The notes beneath the pieces are model-generated. The model was not told the DNA's origin, searched no databases, and saw nothing but the letters and a program-made list of their open reading frames with translations. From Lachnospiraceae bacterium (lineage in GTDB: Bacteria > Bacillota > Clostridia > Lachnospirales > Lachnospiraceae), in the NCBI GenBank assembly GCA_017399445.1, contig JAFQCM010000127.1:42312-106311 (forward strand): a DNA stretch of 64,000 nt, written 5' to 3'. Of this stretch, positions 1-7,836 are shown piece by piece; position 1 is the stretch's first letter; each line of letters opens with the position of its first letter. A program made the translations under genes and the position numbers.

Positions 1-285
1 TTCTTTGTGATTTATCAGATGCTATGGAGGATAAAAGCTGGAGATTCTCCTTTTGGAAAAAAGAGTGTAGTATCATTAAGATGGGCAGCCGTTTTAAGTA
101 TCATGCTGGCACTGGTACCAACAGTAGTGGAGGGAATTAGCTACGTTGTTATGTTTCAGTATGTATGTTTTCGAAGCAATTCTATTAATTTTTATATATG
201 TTCCATTGGCGTTGTGTTTGGCATTCTTTCAGAAATATTTCGGTATGGTTGTACTTTGCAGGAAGAAATGAATCAAATTGCATAA
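1..285 (+). CDS. DUF2975-type small membrane protein (5' end missing)
   Basis: The reading frame is open from the first base of the window, so only the C-terminal 94 or so residues are visible. They contain at least two hydrophobic segments (AVLSIMLALVPTVVEGISY and the FYICSIGVVFGILSEIF region) and end in a short hydrophilic tail, LQEEMNQIA. Small integral membrane proteins of the DUF2975 family look like this and commonly sit directly before a YozG-like Cro/CI regulator, as happens here 18 bases downstream. The family has no established biochemical role; the pair may be a regulator with a membrane partner. The GIxSEIFRYG motif near the end is typical of the family. The assignment rests on this tail motif and the neighbour. 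Confidence 0.7.
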   Translation, partial: FFVIYQMLWRIKAGDSPFGKKSVVSLRWAAVLSIMLALVPTVVEGISYVVMFQYVCFRSNSINFYICSIGVVFGILSEIFRYGCTLQEEMNQIA

Positions 286-303
286 AATAAAGGAGAAACA
301 GAT

Positions 304-516
304 ATGGCTATTATAGTAAGATTAGACCGTATTATGGCGGATAGAAAAATATCACTAAATGAACTGGCACAGAAAATAAATATGTCAAACGTAAATCTGT
401 CAAATTTAAAAACCGGTAAAATGAAAGGAATCCGTTTTGAAACAATGAATGCAATTTGTGAAGCTTTGGATTGCCAGCCAGGAGATTTGTTTGAATTTAC
501 AAAAGGTGAAGAATAA
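304..516 (+). CDS. YozG-like Cro/CI-type helix-turn-helix regulator
   Basis: A 70-residue protein that is almost entirely one XRE-family DNA-binding domain. The helix-turn-helix runs from about residue 17 to 40 (LNELAQKINMSNVNLSNLK) and the C-terminal part has the hallmark IRFETMNAICEALDCQPGDLFEF. The Lys-rich MKG turn after the recognition helix is characteristic of the YozG subgroup that accompanies DUF2975 membrane proteins. Translation starts at ATG after a GGAGAAACAGAT leader. It is probably co-transcribed with the upstream membrane gene and may autoregulate that pair. The target operator is not evident. Confidence 0.9.
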   Translation: MAIIVRLDRIMADRKISLNELAQKINMSNVNLSNLKTGKMKGIRFETMNAICEALDCQPGDLFEFTKGEE

Positions 517-583
517 AATAGAAGAAATAATTGAAAAATATAGGAAAGTATAGGAAAATAGAAACAGGATAGGAGTGATATAA

Positions 584-1879
584 ATGAAAAAAGAAAAATG
601 TAACAAAGAATTAATGGAACTTGTAAGTCATGGGGTTTCTCCCTTTCATGCTGTAGACTATGTGACAGAGCAGTTAAAGGAAGAAGGATATGAAGAACTT
701 AGGATTAAAGATAAATGGAAATTAAAAAAAGGTGGAAAATACTATATTATTCATCATGGAACTACATTAATTGCTTTTACAATAGGAAAGGAATTTGAAG
801 CTGAACAAGGATTTCGAATAGCTGCTTCCCATACAGATTTTCCATGTTTCCGTATTAAAATCAATCCGGAAATGACAGAAGAAAAATATGAGAAATTGAA
901 TGTGGAAAGTTATGGTGGGTTGATTCTTAATACGTGGATGGACAGACCGCTTTCTGTGGCAGGAAGGGTAGCATTAAAAAGTAATGATGTATTTCGTCCG
1001 AATATGAAACTGGTAGACCTGAAAAAGCAGATTGCTACTATACCAAATCTTGCCATTCATATGAATCGGGATATTAATAAAGGTGTGGAACTAAACAAAC
1101 AGACAGATACTCTTCCGGTAGTAGGAATGTTTGAAGAAGAAAAAGAGAAAAAAGAATTTTTCTTAAAATATCTGGCAAAAGAACTAGGTGTGGAAAAAGA
1201 AGAAATTATTAACTTTGATTTGAATTTATATGTGGCAGAACAGCCTTCTTATGTGGGAATGGAAGATGAGTTTATTTCTGCACCAAGATTAGATAATATG
1301 ACCTCAGTACATGCAGTTCAAACAGCCTTACTTATGGGAGAGAGAAAACAGGGAATTAATGTAGGTGCCTTTTTTGATCATGAAGAAATTGGAAGTAAAA
1401 CGAAACAGGGTGCAGGCTCTATGCTGTTGAATCATATAATGGAAAAAATATATTTATCACTTGGTTATAGCGAACTGGAATATAAAAGTGCCATGGATAG
1501 TAGCATGTTGTTGGCGGTGGATGTAGGGCATGGATACCATCCAAACCAGAATAAAAAGCATGACCCGGTAAATAAAGGGGCGTTAAATGGAGGAGTAAGT
1601 ATCAAACAGGCGGCTTCCCAGTCTTATGCAACTGATAGTGAGGGAATTGCAGTGGTGACTCAAATATGTGAAAAATACAAAATTAAGCATGCACAGTTTA
1701 CCAACCGTTCAGATGGGACTTCGGGAAGCACCCTTGGTTCTATTGCTTCTGCCATGCTTCCGGTTATGACAGTAGACGTGGGAGTACCTTTGGTGGCAAT
1801 GCATTCTGCCAGAGAATTAATGGGAAGCGAAGACCAGCTTTCTTTAGTAAAACTGGTAAAAGAATATTTTGCAATTTAA
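584..1879 (+). CDS. M18 family metalloaminopeptidase
   Basis: A 431-residue M18 (aspartyl aminopeptidase-like) enzyme, expected to be a cytosolic dizinc peptidase that removes N-terminal residues from short peptides. Metal-ligand motifs are visible in order: AASHTDFPCF near residue 83, the D of PRLDNMTS near 235, DHEEIGS near 265 with the catalytic Glu pair, a DVGHG segment near 310, and AMHSARE near 405 supplying the last His. The length agrees with the family. An AGGAG eight bases before the ATG supports the start. It stands alone between an XRE regulator and a DegV gene. Substrate preference cannot be read from the sequence. Confidence 0.93.
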   Translation: MKKEKCNKELMELVSHGVSPFHAVDYVTEQLKEEGYEELRIKDKWKLKKGGKYYIIHHGTTLIAFTIGKEFEAEQGFRIAASHTDFPCFRIKINPEMTEEKYEKLNVESYGGLILNTWMDRPLSVAGRVALKSNDVFRPNMKLVDLKKQIATIPNLAIHMNRDINKGVELNKQTDTLPVVGMFEEEKEKKEFFLKYLAKELGVEKEEIINFDLNLYVAEQPSYVGMEDEFISAPRLDNMTSVHAVQTALLMGERKQGINVGAFFDHEEIGSKTKQGAGSMLLNHIMEKIYLSLGYSELEYKSAMDSSMLLAVDVGHGYHPNQNKKHDPVNKGALNGGVSIKQAASQSYATDSEGIAVVTQICEKYKIKHAQFTNRSDGTSGSTLGSIASAMLPVMTVDVGVPLVAMHSARELMGSEDQLSLVKLVKEYFAI

Positions 1880-1987
1880 TCTTGATGTAAATGATACCAT
1901 AAGTTGGAACACAACTCTTTTCAAATAAATACAATTATGCTACAATAAGTAGTAATAAAAACTACATTAGCATTTAAGGAGGTTCCT

Positions 1988-2827
1988 ATGAGTTATAAAA
2001 TAATTGTTGACAGTTGTGGAGAATTAACTGCTTCAATGAAAGAAAGTGGAAAGTTTGAAAATATTCCACTAACTTTGCAGGTGGATGATGTAGATATTGT
2101 AGATAATGAAACATTCAATCAGACAGAATTTTTGAAAATGGTGGCAAAAAGTCCCAATTGCCCAAAATCAGCCTGCCCTTCACCGGAGCAATACAGAAAA
2201 GCTTGTGAAGGGGACGTTGAACATGTATATATTGTAACACTTTCCGGAAATTTAAGTGGTTCTTATAATAGTGCGGTTTTAGGACGTAATTTGTACATGG
2301 AAGACCATGAAGATAAAAATATTTATGTTTTTAATTCTAAATCAGCATCTATCGGCCAGACGTTAATTGCACTTAAAATTCAGGAATGTGAAGAAAAGGG
2401 TATGGCATTTAAGGAAGTAATAGAAACTACAGAAAATTTTATTAGTGGAATGCGTACTTATTTTGTGTTGGAAAATTTAGAAACTCTTCGTAAAAATGGA
2501 AGATTAAGCAGAGTAAAAGCATTAGTAGCAGGAGCTTTAAAAATTAAGCCAGTTATGGGAGAAGATGGAGAAGGTAATATTATTCAGCTAGACCAAGCAC
2601 GAGGTATTAATAAAGCTCTAATGAAGATGCTTGATTATGTAGAAAAAAATCTACAGAACCCAGAAGAACAGATTATTGGAATTACTAACTGTAATTGTCC
2701 GGAAAGAGCAGAAATGATAAAAGAAGAGTTGGAAAAACGAATTAAGGTAAAGGAGATTATTATATTAAACGCCAAAGGAGTCAGCAGTATGTATGCTAAT
2801 GATGGTGGGATTATTATTGCAGTATAA
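1988..2827 (+). CDS. DegV family fatty-acid-binding protein
   Basis: A 279-residue DegV/FakB-type protein. It opens with YKIIVDSCGELT, the usual beta-strand and Ser/Asp motif, and carries TLSGNLSGSYNSA around residue 85, the Ser-rich loop that holds the fatty acid carboxylate in this family. The ETLRKNGRLSR segment near residue 165 is also a hallmark. Members present acyl chains to a DhaK-like fatty acid kinase (FakA), which produces acyl phosphates for phospholipid synthesis. No fakA is in the window, so which kinase it serves is open. AAGGAGGTTCCT precedes the ATG. It appears monocistronic. Confidence 0.92.
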   Translation: MSYKIIVDSCGELTASMKESGKFENIPLTLQVDDVDIVDNETFNQTEFLKMVAKSPNCPKSACPSPEQYRKACEGDVEHVYIVTLSGNLSGSYNSAVLGRNLYMEDHEDKNIYVFNSKSASIGQTLIALKIQECEEKGMAFKEVIETTENFISGMRTYFVLENLETLRKNGRLSRVKALVAGALKIKPVMGEDGEGNIIQLDQARGINKALMKMLDYVEKNLQNPEEQIIGITNCNCPERAEMIKEELEKRIKVKEIIILNAKGVSSMYANDGGIIIAV

Positions 2828-2974
2828 ATATGTTTGTGAAAATAATATGACTATCTCTTGCAATGGGAGCCGGATGCTGTTATTATAGTAAAAGATGTTT
2901 TAATAAGGATAGGATAAACTTGTAACATAAGTTATACAAATACCGGAATGGAAGAAATGAAGTGAGGGAACGAA

Positions 2975-3214
2975 ATGAGTCAGGAAAAAGTAGAACGTTA
3001 TAAAAAAGAGAAAGCAAATCGTAAGAAAACTTTAAAAAAAGAAAAAAGAGTTAAGTTTTTATGCAAGTTAGCCGGATGTTTGGCAGGAGTGGCTGTAGTA
3101 GGTGCAATTGGATATTCTGCATATCATTCATATATTAATAAGCCAGTAGAAGTTACTGCAGATATGAGTGCTTTTGATGATTATGTAACAGGAATTTCAA
3201 CAGAAGAAGAGTAG
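2975..3214 (+). CDS. Small single-pass membrane protein, unknown function
   Basis: A 79-residue protein with a very basic N-terminus (Lys/Arg/Glu-rich, residues 1-30), one hydrophobic helix (LAGCLAGVAVVGAIGYSAYHSY, about residues 33-54) and an acidic tail ending TGISTEEE. The topology predicted by the positive-inside rule places the basic end in the cytoplasm. A GAGGGAACGAA leader precedes the ATG and a strong hairpin terminator follows, so it looks like a genuine monocistronic gene. I do not recognise a named family. Confidence 0.7.
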   Translation: MSQEKVERYKKEKANRKKTLKKEKRVKFLCKLAGCLAGVAVVGAIGYSAYHSYINKPVEVTADMSAFDDYVTGISTEEE

Positions 3215-3243
3215 AAATGTAAAAGTAAGTTAAATAAAATTAT

Positions 3244-3292
3244 AAAAAAGCCAGAAGGACCAAGATATCTATAAATTCCTTCTGGTTTTTTA
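3244..3292. terminator. Bidirectional hairpin terminator
   Basis: CCAGAAGGA pairs with TCCTTCTGG across a roughly 20-base loop, with an A-run before and a T-run after. It can therefore end both the small membrane protein gene (plus) and the DHH phosphoesterase gene (minus), which converge here. Confidence 0.85.
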
Positions 3293-3322
3293 AAACTTTA
3301 ATTCAAAGTTTTTGAGTATAGT

Positions 3323-4318
3323 TTATGATGGACTATGGTCTGAAATTGCTTTTAAAAAGCGCATTTCCAAGATAAAAGGAATCATAGAATCCATGTTATC
3401 ATCTCGTGTATAAGGAATAAATCCCCCTGCCATAGCGGGATGACCACCACCACGTCCAAAGCCCTCTAAAGCTGCTTTCGTAATCTGACCAGAGTCATAT
3501 AAATCTTTGGAACTTCGAACAGATAATTTTACACCCTCATCTTTATAGGAATAAATTACAGAAAAATTAACTTCTGCCAAATCTAGCATGAAATCAGAAA
3601 TACTTGCAATCAATGGTTCCGGACAGCCGGCACCAGCATTAGCAAAACTAATATCTCCAAATACCTTAATAGTATTAATGGCGTTAGCATAGGATTTCAA
3701 ATCGCTTAATTTTATGGTAGCATGGTCTAAACATTCTAATAATTTCACATCACTTAATCCATAAAGGGTATAGAACATTTTTAAGTCCAATTCAGAAACA
3801 CCACGGGTCAGATTTGCAGTGTCAATTTTAATTCCATATAATAAAGCAGTTGCAGTATTTTTATCTATGGTAATTTGATTTTCTATAAAATATTCTGCAA
3901 TCATGGAAGCGCAGGCTCCTAATTCCGGTCGAATATCTGAAAAGCGATAATTGGTATTTCCAAAAGCCGGATGATGGTCAAGACAAATAATTTCATCTCC
4001 AGGCAAATCTTTTATATTAGAATTCCCCTTTTGGGAATCCACTAAAATAATTTCATCTGCAGAAGTAGAGTAAGAATTAATATCAACATTAGTAATTTCA
4101 ATTCCCAAACATTCAATCATTTTGTTAGTGCTATAACTATCAATCTGACCATAATGACAAATAGAAGAGGTAATTCCCTTAGAAGCTAGCAATTGCTGCA
4201 AACCAAAAGCAGATGCAATGGCATCTGGGTCTGGGAAATTATGAGTTTGAATATAAACATGCTTATTTTTGATATGTTTTAGAATAATATCCAATGTTGT
4301 CATCTGACTATTCTCCAC
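3323..4318 (-). CDS. DHH/DHHA1 phosphoesterase, NrnA/pAp-phosphatase type
   Basis: A 331-residue DHH-DHHA1 protein. The N-terminal DHH domain shows HNFPDPDAIASA (residues 27-38), VDSQKG near 92 and DHHPAFG near 114. The C-terminal DHHA1 domain contains GFGRGGGHPAMAGG. Family members are manganese-dependent enzymes that hydrolyse nanoRNA, pAp or cyclic dinucleotide products in the cytoplasm. The size fits oligoribonuclease NrnA-like proteins better than GdpP, since there are no PAS or membrane parts. The listed start is GTG with AAGGA upstream; ATG at 4303, five codons in and preceded by GGAG, is an equally possible start. Confidence 0.88.
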   Translation of the reverse strand: MENSQMTTLDIILKHIKNKHVYIQTHNFPDPDAIASAFGLQQLLASKGITSSICHYGQIDSYSTNKMIECLGIEITNVDINSYSTSADEIILVDSQKGNSNIKDLPGDEIICLDHHPAFGNTNYRFSDIRPELGACASMIAEYFIENQITIDKNTATALLYGIKIDTANLTRGVSELDLKMFYTLYGLSDVKLLECLDHATIKLSDLKSYANAINTIKVFGDISFANAGAGCPEPLIASISDFMLDLAEVNFSVIYSYKDEGVKLSVRSSKDLYDSGQITKAALEGFGRGGGHPAMAGGFIPYTRDDNMDSMIPFILEMRFLKAISDHSPS

Positions 4319-4417
4319 TAAAATCCTTCTATTTATTATTACAACGGTTACTCACATTATACACACTAGAAAAAGTCACGTCAAATAAGAAATGTCAATT
4401 ATAGGAAAATTGTGACT

Positions 4418-4470
4418 ATTTTATAAAAAGGAACAGGAAGAAATTGGCAATATGTCAGTTTCTTCCTGTT
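4418..4470 (-). terminator. argG terminator
   Basis: AACAGGAAGAAA pairs with TTTCTTCCTGTT. On the minus strand the stem is followed by CCTTTTTATAAAA, a usable though interrupted U-tract. It lies just past the argG stop. Confidence 0.7.
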
Positions 4471-4479
4471 AAAGTGGTT

Positions 4480-5706
4480 CTATTTATTGTTCTTTTCAAT
4501 TTCTGCAAGTTTCATTGCGCGCACCTTTAATGGAAGTCCAAATAAAGTGATGAAACCGTCAGCATCGTGGTGATCATATAATTCACCAGTGGTAAAGCTT
4601 GCTAAAGATTCGCTGTATAAAGAATATGGAGAAGTGGTTCCAGCTTTGATAATGTTTCCTTTGTAAAGTTTGAATTTCACTTCACCAGTAACATATTGCT
4701 GAGTAGATTCTACAAAAGCCTGTACTGCTTCACGAAGTGGAGTAAACCATTTTCCTTCATATACGATCTGAGCAAATTTATTTCCCATATCCTTCTTAAC
4801 TTCCATAGTAGCACGGTCTAATACTAATTCTTCTAACTGGTTATGTGCTTCCATAAGAATTGTTCCACCTGGAGTTTCATATACACCACGGGATTTCATA
4901 CCTACCACACGATTTTCTACGATATCTACAATACCAATACCATGTTTTCCGCCTAAAGCATTTAATTCAGTGATGATTTCAGAAACTTTCATGTTCTTTC
5001 CATTTACAGAAGTAGGAACACCCTTTTCAAAAGTCATGGTTACATATTCTCCTTCTTCTGGAGCTTTTTCAGGAGAAACACCAAGAACTAATAAATGATC
5101 ATAGTTTGGTTCATTTGCAGGATCTTCTAATTCCAAACCTTCGTGGCTGATGTGCCAAAGGTTACGGTCACGGCTGTAACTAGAATCCGCAGAGAATGGA
5201 AGGTCAATACCATGCTGTTTACAGTATTCGATTTCATCTTCTCTAGACTGCATTGTCCAGATATCTGTCATTCTCCATGGAGCAATGATTTTAATGTCTG
5301 GAGCTAATGCTTTGATTCCAAGCTCGAAACGAATCTGATCATTTCCCTTACCAGTAGCACCATGACAGATAGCAACCGCATTTTCTTTTCTTGCAACTTC
5401 TACTAATTTTTTGGCAATAGCTGGACGAGCCATAGAAGTACCAAGCAAATATTTGTTTTCATATACAGCACCAGCCTGTACACATGGAACGATGAAATCA
5501 TCACAAAATTCATCCACAACATCTTCTATGTACAATTTGGAAGCACCGGATAATTTTGCTCTTTCTTCCAGTCCGTCTAATTCTTCACCCTGACCACAGT
5601 TAATACAGCAGCAGATAACGTCATAATCAAAATGTTCTTTTAACCATGGGATAATTGCAGTTGTATCAAGACCACCTGAATATGCAAGTACAACTTTTTC
5701 TTTCAT
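4480..5706 (-). CDS. argG: Argininosuccinate synthase
   Basis: ATP-dependent condensation of citrulline and aspartate to argininosuccinate, the penultimate arginine step. The N-terminus MKEKVVLAYSGGLDTT holds the SGGLDT PP-loop that binds ATP. Further family signatures are CHGATGKGNDQIRFE near residue 115 and the SADSSYSRDRNLWHISHEG segment near 175-193. From the ATG at 5706 it is 408 residues, the normal size. That start is chosen because GGAGG sits seven bases upstream; the open frame continues 16 codons further but without a signal. The gene is divergent from argC and separated from it by about 0.7 kb of regulatory and structured DNA. argH is not in the window. Confidence 0.97.
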   Translation of the reverse strand: MKEKVVLAYSGGLDTTAIIPWLKEHFDYDVICCCINCGQGEELDGLEERAKLSGASKLYIEDVVDEFCDDFIVPCVQAGAVYENKYLLGTSMARPAIAKKLVEVARKENAVAICHGATGKGNDQIRFELGIKALAPDIKIIAPWRMTDIWTMQSREDEIEYCKQHGIDLPFSADSSYSRDRNLWHISHEGLELEDPANEPNYDHLLVLGVSPEKAPEEGEYVTMTFEKGVPTSVNGKNMKVSEIITELNALGGKHGIGIVDIVENRVVGMKSRGVYETPGGTILMEAHNQLEELVLDRATMEVKKDMGNKFAQIVYEGKWFTPLREAVQAFVESTQQYVTGEVKFKLYKGNIIKAGTTSPYSLYSESLASFTTGELYDHHDADGFITLFGLPLKVRAMKLAEIEKNNK

Positions 5707-5762
5707 TATTATTACCTCCGATAATATTTTGAATTTTATATTGTGTTTCAACAACTAAAGTT

Positions 5763-5791
5763 AATATACAGCATTCTGTATGAATATGCAA
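5763..5791 (-). promoter_or_regulatory. argG promoter with overlapping ArgR-box-like operator
   Basis: Reading the minus strand, TTGCAT (5791-5786), a 17-base spacer and TATATT (5768-5763) form a good sigma-A promoter. The -35 region is overlapped by TGCATATTCATACA (5790-5777), which fits the TGNATNNNNATNCA core of ArgR/AhrC boxes. Repression by arginine-loaded ArgR would block the -35 site. The same arrangement recurs before argC. Confidence 0.7.
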
Positions 5792-5811
5792 GTAGAAAAT
5801 TGAAGGGGAAG

Positions 5812-6024
5812 GTGTTGGAGGTAGGGAGGACTGGAGGGGCACCACTGTTTTCTTGAAAGACGAGGCAACACTACGACAAACTAACTGTTAACTACGACTA
5901 AGACTCTCGGGTGAGGCCTCGAGTCTAAGTCTCCGTAAACAGTGGATTTCGTCTCCGTTAAAAGCGCCTCTTTATGTCTTTCAAGAAAGCAGTGGTGCTC
6001 CTCCGTCCTTCCTACCTCCAACAC
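5812..6024 (+). ncRNA. Structured RNA element, copy 1 (unassigned family)
   Basis: A 213-base GC-rich island in AT-rich DNA. The outer arms 5812-5861 and 5976-6024 form a roughly 49-bp stem with one bulge. Its three non-Watson-Crick positions are G-U wobbles only if the plus strand is the RNA. Inside, GAGGC (5862) pairs with GCCTC (5966-5970), ACTGTT with AACAGT, and CTCGGG with CC(T)CGAG around a TGAGG loop. The core (AACTAACTGTTAAC, ACTAAGACTCTCGGGTGA, GTAAACAGTGGATTTC, CTCC, AAAA) is shared with the element at 25645-25827, while the outer stem sequences are unrelated. No convincing ORF lies inside. A weak upstream TTGTGT-N18-TATACA (5741-5770) could drive it. I cannot name an Rfam family with certainty. 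Confidence 0.75.
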
Positions 6025-6260
6025 AGAGCAAAAACGGTAGAGAGTCGTAGACGGGGGTGGTTTGGGATATATGGAATATATTTAAGTATATATGTCTTAG
6101 TACATACGTTCTGGATATATAAAAAATAAACATTAGAAAGCATCAAATATATTCTTGAATAATACATGATATTGTACCAATATTTAGTAGCTGACCGTCC
6201 ACCAATATCTAGCCAAGGACAGGAGCCAACATACATAATTTGTAATTTATACAAAACTAC

Positions 6261-6295
6261 TTGCATATTATGCATAAAAGATGTATAATTATGCA
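6261..6295 (+). promoter_or_regulatory. argC operon promoter with tandem ArgR boxes
   Basis: TTGCAT (6261-6266), a 17-base spacer and TATAAT (6284-6289) make a near-consensus sigma-A promoter. Two ArgR-box-like palindromes cover it: TGCATATTATGCA at 6262-6274 on the -35 and TGTATAATTATGCA at 6282-6295 on the -10, about 20 bases centre to centre as in known paired ARG boxes. A degenerate third half-site begins at 6312. A second promoter-like pair, TTGATA (6323) and TATCAT (6346), lies downstream. Between the RNA element and this promoter (6025-6260) I see no other feature. Confidence 0.75.
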
Positions 6296-6400
6296 ACAAT
6301 CAAGAAACTAATGCATAACTTATTGATATTACTGCCACATTATGGTATCATAAAAGCTTAGGTAAACTTGGATGAATAAAAAGAGTAAGGAGAATGAAAG

Positions 6401-7348
6401 ATGAAAACGAAAATTTTTATTGATGGATCGGAAGGAACAACTGGTTTAAGAATACATGAACGGTTTCAGGGCAGAGATGATATTGAATTATTAACAATAT
6501 CTTCTGAGTTGAGAAAAGATGTCAATGAAAGAAAAAGATTAATTAATGCATCTGACATTACCTTTTTATGTCTTCCAGATGCTGCAGCAAGAGAGTCAGT
6601 AAGCCTTGTGGAAAATGAAAATGTAAAGATTATTGATACTTCTACAGCCCACAGAACAGAAGAGGGATGGGCTTATGGATTTCCAGAATTATCAGAAAAT
6701 CATAAAGAGGCTATTATAAAAGGGAAGAGAATTGCAGTACCGGGATGTTACGCATCTGGATTTATTTCATTGGTGTATCCATTAGTTCAAGGAGAAATTA
6801 TGCCAGCAAATTATCCGGTAAGTAGTTTTGCTTTGTCCGGTTACAGTGGAGCAGGAAAGAAAACTATTGCAGTTTATGAAGGGGAAGGTAGAGACAAGGA
6901 ATTGTCTTCCGGAAGAGAGTATGCATTGACACAGCAGCATAAACATTTAAAAGAAATGCAAAAGATTACCGGTTTGGAAAGAAAACCATTATTTTCTCCA
7001 ATTATTGATGATTATTACAGTGGTATGGTGGTGTCTGTACAGTTGTATGCAGATATGCTGTCCAAGAAAATGACACCAGAGTCTTTATTGGAATATTTTA
7101 GAGAGTTTTATCAGGGAAAACCATTTATCAAAGTAAGCAAAGCAGATGATGAGGTGGCAGCTAGCGGATTTATTGCAGGAAATGGTTTGTCTGGCTGGGA
7201 TGGATTGAAGATTTATGTAACAGGAAATGAAGAACGTATTGTAGTTTCTTCACAGTTTGACAATCTGGGTAAGGGAGCTTCCGGTGCGGCAATCCAGTGT
7301 TTGAATTTAATGCTTGGATGTGAAGAAAGCAAAGGATTGAATCTGTAA
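6401..7348 (+). CDS. argC: N-acetyl-gamma-glutamyl-phosphate reductase (short type)
   Basis: NADPH-dependent reduction of N-acetylglutamyl phosphate to the semialdehyde, step three of arginine synthesis. The Rossmann start is KIFIDGSEGTTGLRI and the catalytic Cys is C116 in AVPGCYASGF. SGYSGAGKK follows near residue 147. At 315 residues, with the SEGTTG nucleotide loop, it belongs to the shorter ArgC class rather than the roughly 345-residue class. AAGGAG eight bases before ATG sets the start. First gene of argC-GNAT-argJ-argB-argD, under the ArgR-like operators upstream. Confidence 0.95.
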   Translation: MKTKIFIDGSEGTTGLRIHERFQGRDDIELLTISSELRKDVNERKRLINASDITFLCLPDAAARESVSLVENENVKIIDTSTAHRTEEGWAYGFPELSENHKEAIIKGKRIAVPGCYASGFISLVYPLVQGEIMPANYPVSSFALSGYSGAGKKTIAVYEGEGRDKELSSGREYALTQQHKHLKEMQKITGLERKPLFSPIIDDYYSGMVVSVQLYADMLSKKMTPESLLEYFREFYQGKPFIKVSKADDEVAASGFIAGNGLSGWDGLKIYVTGNEERIVVSSQFDNLGKGASGAAIQCLNLMLGCEESKGLNL

Positions 7349-7376
7349 AAGCATAGGAGAAAGCAAGGTTTAGCAT

Positions 7377-7823
7377 ATGAAGATTAGAACAATGACCATG
7401 GAAGATTATGAGCAGGTACATACCTTATGGATGGGAATTAGTGGATTTGGGATTCGAAGTATTGATGACTCCAAAACAGGAGTGGACAAATTTTTAAAAA
7501 GAAATCCAACCACAAGTGTAGTGGCAGAAGACAATGGAAAAGTTGTAGGATGCATTTTATGTGGTCATGATGGCAGACGTGGCTGTCTATATCATGTATG
7601 TGTGAATCCAGAGTATCGTAACCATGGAATTGGGAAATCAATGGTTGAATTTTGCATGGAAGCACTGAAAAAAGAAGAGATCAATAAGGTTTCCATTATT
7701 GCATTTACTAAAAATGAAATTGGAAATAAATTTTGGAAAAAGTTAGGATGGGAATTTAGGGAAGATTTAAATTACTATGATCTTACTATAAATACAGAAA
7801 ATATAACGGTGTTTAACCCGTAA
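7377..7823 (+). CDS. GNAT acetyltransferase in the arginine operon
   Basis: A 148-residue single-domain GNAT protein. The acetyl-CoA loop is CVNPEYRNHGIGKSMVEF (about residues 80-97), matching the R/QxxGxG/A motif A, and GWEFREDLNYY follows near the C-terminus. It lies 28 bases after argC and 7-13 bases before argJ, so it is translated from the arg transcript. Short GNAT proteins in clostridial arg operons are plausible N-acetylglutamate synthases that prime or top up the cycle, alongside ArgJ which recycles the acetyl group. That role is inferred from position only; a side-chain or protein N-acetyltransferase is possible. Confidence 0.85.
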   Translation: MKIRTMTMEDYEQVHTLWMGISGFGIRSIDDSKTGVDKFLKRNPTTSVVAEDNGKVVGCILCGHDGRRGCLYHVCVNPEYRNHGIGKSMVEFCMEALKKEEINKVSIIAFTKNEIGNKFWKKLGWEFREDLNYYDLTINTENITVFNP

Positions 7824-7836
7824 GGAGGACATGAAA

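Noticed and set aside
5812..6024. IscB/TnpB-type guide RNA or IS end
   Set aside because: No nuclease or transposase gene lies beside either copy, so this identity was not adopted, though an ORF-less derivative cannot be excluded.
6012..6299. 95-codon frame on the minus strand
   Set aside because: It crosses the arm of the RNA element and the argC promoter, has odd composition and no ribosome site.
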